Below, piece by piece: positions 63,716 to 64,000 of a stretch of 64,000 bases of DNA. Position 1 is the first letter of the stretch. Each line of letters starts with the position of its first letter. The notes under the pieces were generated by a model. That model saw only the letters and a list, made by a program, of their open reading frames with translations, ran no database searches and was not told the origin of the DNA. The position numbers were made by a program, and so were the translations under genes. The DNA is from JAFGRR01 sp964563855 (GTDB lineage: Bacteria; Planctomycetota; Phycisphaerae; UBA1845; Fen-1342): NCBI GenBank assembly GCA_964563855.1, contig CAZLYU010000001.1:124001-188000 (forward strand). Reading direction: 5' to 3'.

Positions 63716-64000
63716 TCAGAACGACTCCGCCAGCCACGCAGCCACGCGATGCGCGGCGTCGGGAAGCCCCTGGCGGCGGGCGGCGTCGCTCATCTGCTGA
63801 TAGCGGTCAGCTTCAATGACGCCTTCGAGCGCGGCCTCCAATTGCGGACCGGTCTGCTGTGCGTCCCGCGCATCCTCCACCACCGCCGCTGCACCGGCGG
63901 CGGCGAGTTGCTCGGCGTTGGCGTGCTGGTGTCGGTCGCGATGGAACGGGTAGGGCAGGAGCACGCTGGCCCGTCCCAGCGTCGTGAGCTCCGCCAGCGT
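63716..64000 (-). CDS. murG: MurG, lipid II synthesis glycosyltransferase (5' part outside window)
   Basis: The C-terminal ~94 residues are visible; the frame continues past base 64000 upstream. ASTLAEL-like TLAELTTLGRASVLLPYPFHRDRHQHANAEQLAAAGAA is the donor-binding signature of MurG: the conserved loop before LPYPF and the HQ-x-NA contact to UDP-GlcNAc. MurG adds GlcNAc to lipid I on the cytoplasmic face. Its presence argues for a peptidoglycan-making cell. Confidence 0.88.
   Translation of the reverse strand, partial: TLAELTTLGRASVLLPYPFHRDRHQHANAEQLAAAGAAAVVEDARDAQQTGPQLEAALEGVIEADRYQQMSDAARRQGLPDAAHRVAAWLAESF

Overview
The window is about 64 kb of GC-rich DNA, densely coded on both strands. 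The most likely source is a member of the Planctomycetota, probably a Phycisphaerae-like lineage. I infer this from several things: three secreted proteins end in a paired EF-hand/dockerin-like tail with two cysteines, a layout I associate with that group; there are giant TPR proteins; lipoproteins carry PKD and LamG folds; and an mcsA-mcsB pair sits in a genome with Gram-negative-type genes. No rRNA, CRISPR array or classical transposase is visible. One tRNA gene (Glu, anticodon TTC) is present.

Layout. 1-7443 (+) is a contractile-injection (type VI-like) payload cluster: the end of a VgrG spike, a LysM/peptidoglycan-binding protein, a 906-residue metzincin-like metalloprotease with binding modules, an exported protein and a PAAR-type tip protein. 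7478-15098 (-) holds an acyl-CoA dehydrogenase, a 1459-residue membrane-anchored TPR protein, and a lipoprotein-enolase pair. 15335-18506 (+) has an M48 protease, a duplicated pterin synthase-fold protein and a PKD/LamG lipoprotein. 18575-24656 holds an aminotransferase, endonuclease IV, a small HAD-fold protein, an esterase and a DUF4139-type protein. 24816-30791 (+) has an exported protein, the protein-arginine kinase pair mcsA-mcsB, a decayed carbonic anhydrase, argininosuccinate synthase and a rhodanese-methyltransferase fusion. 30833-36828 has plsY, an error-prone polymerase gene (dnaE2) interrupted by a nested element, and a GbsR-type regulator coupled to pyrE. 36926-42357 has an HDOD protein, a degenerate HD protein translationally coupled to hpt and a PH-domain protein, and hypF. 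42344-48409 (-) has a GH3 beta-glucosidase and nuoABCD. 48540-52841 has selD (with an in-frame UGA), rsmA, a lipoprotein, queG and tRNA-Glu. 53469-64000 has an SGNH/MBOAT acylation pair, a pyroglutamyl-peptidase-like protein, bioY, a methyltransferase, a GNAT protein, fumC, an ArsR/SRPBCC pair, a kelch protein and the end of murG.

The most striking observation lies inside dnaE2. A complete, independently readable gene for a four-helix-bundle protein, of the kind encoded in 23S rRNA intervening sequences, sits in another frame. It is bounded by about 36-bp imperfect inverted repeats, and the host frame stays open across the whole 174-codon insert. The insert falls in a loop just after the third palm aspartate of the polymerase. 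The second notable point is that selD only becomes full length if an in-frame UGA is read as selenocysteine; a correctly spaced hairpin follows it.

Limits: functions come from motifs and remembered family architecture, with no database search. Starts were chosen from visible ribosome-binding sites where possible. Promoter and operator calls are pattern-based only.
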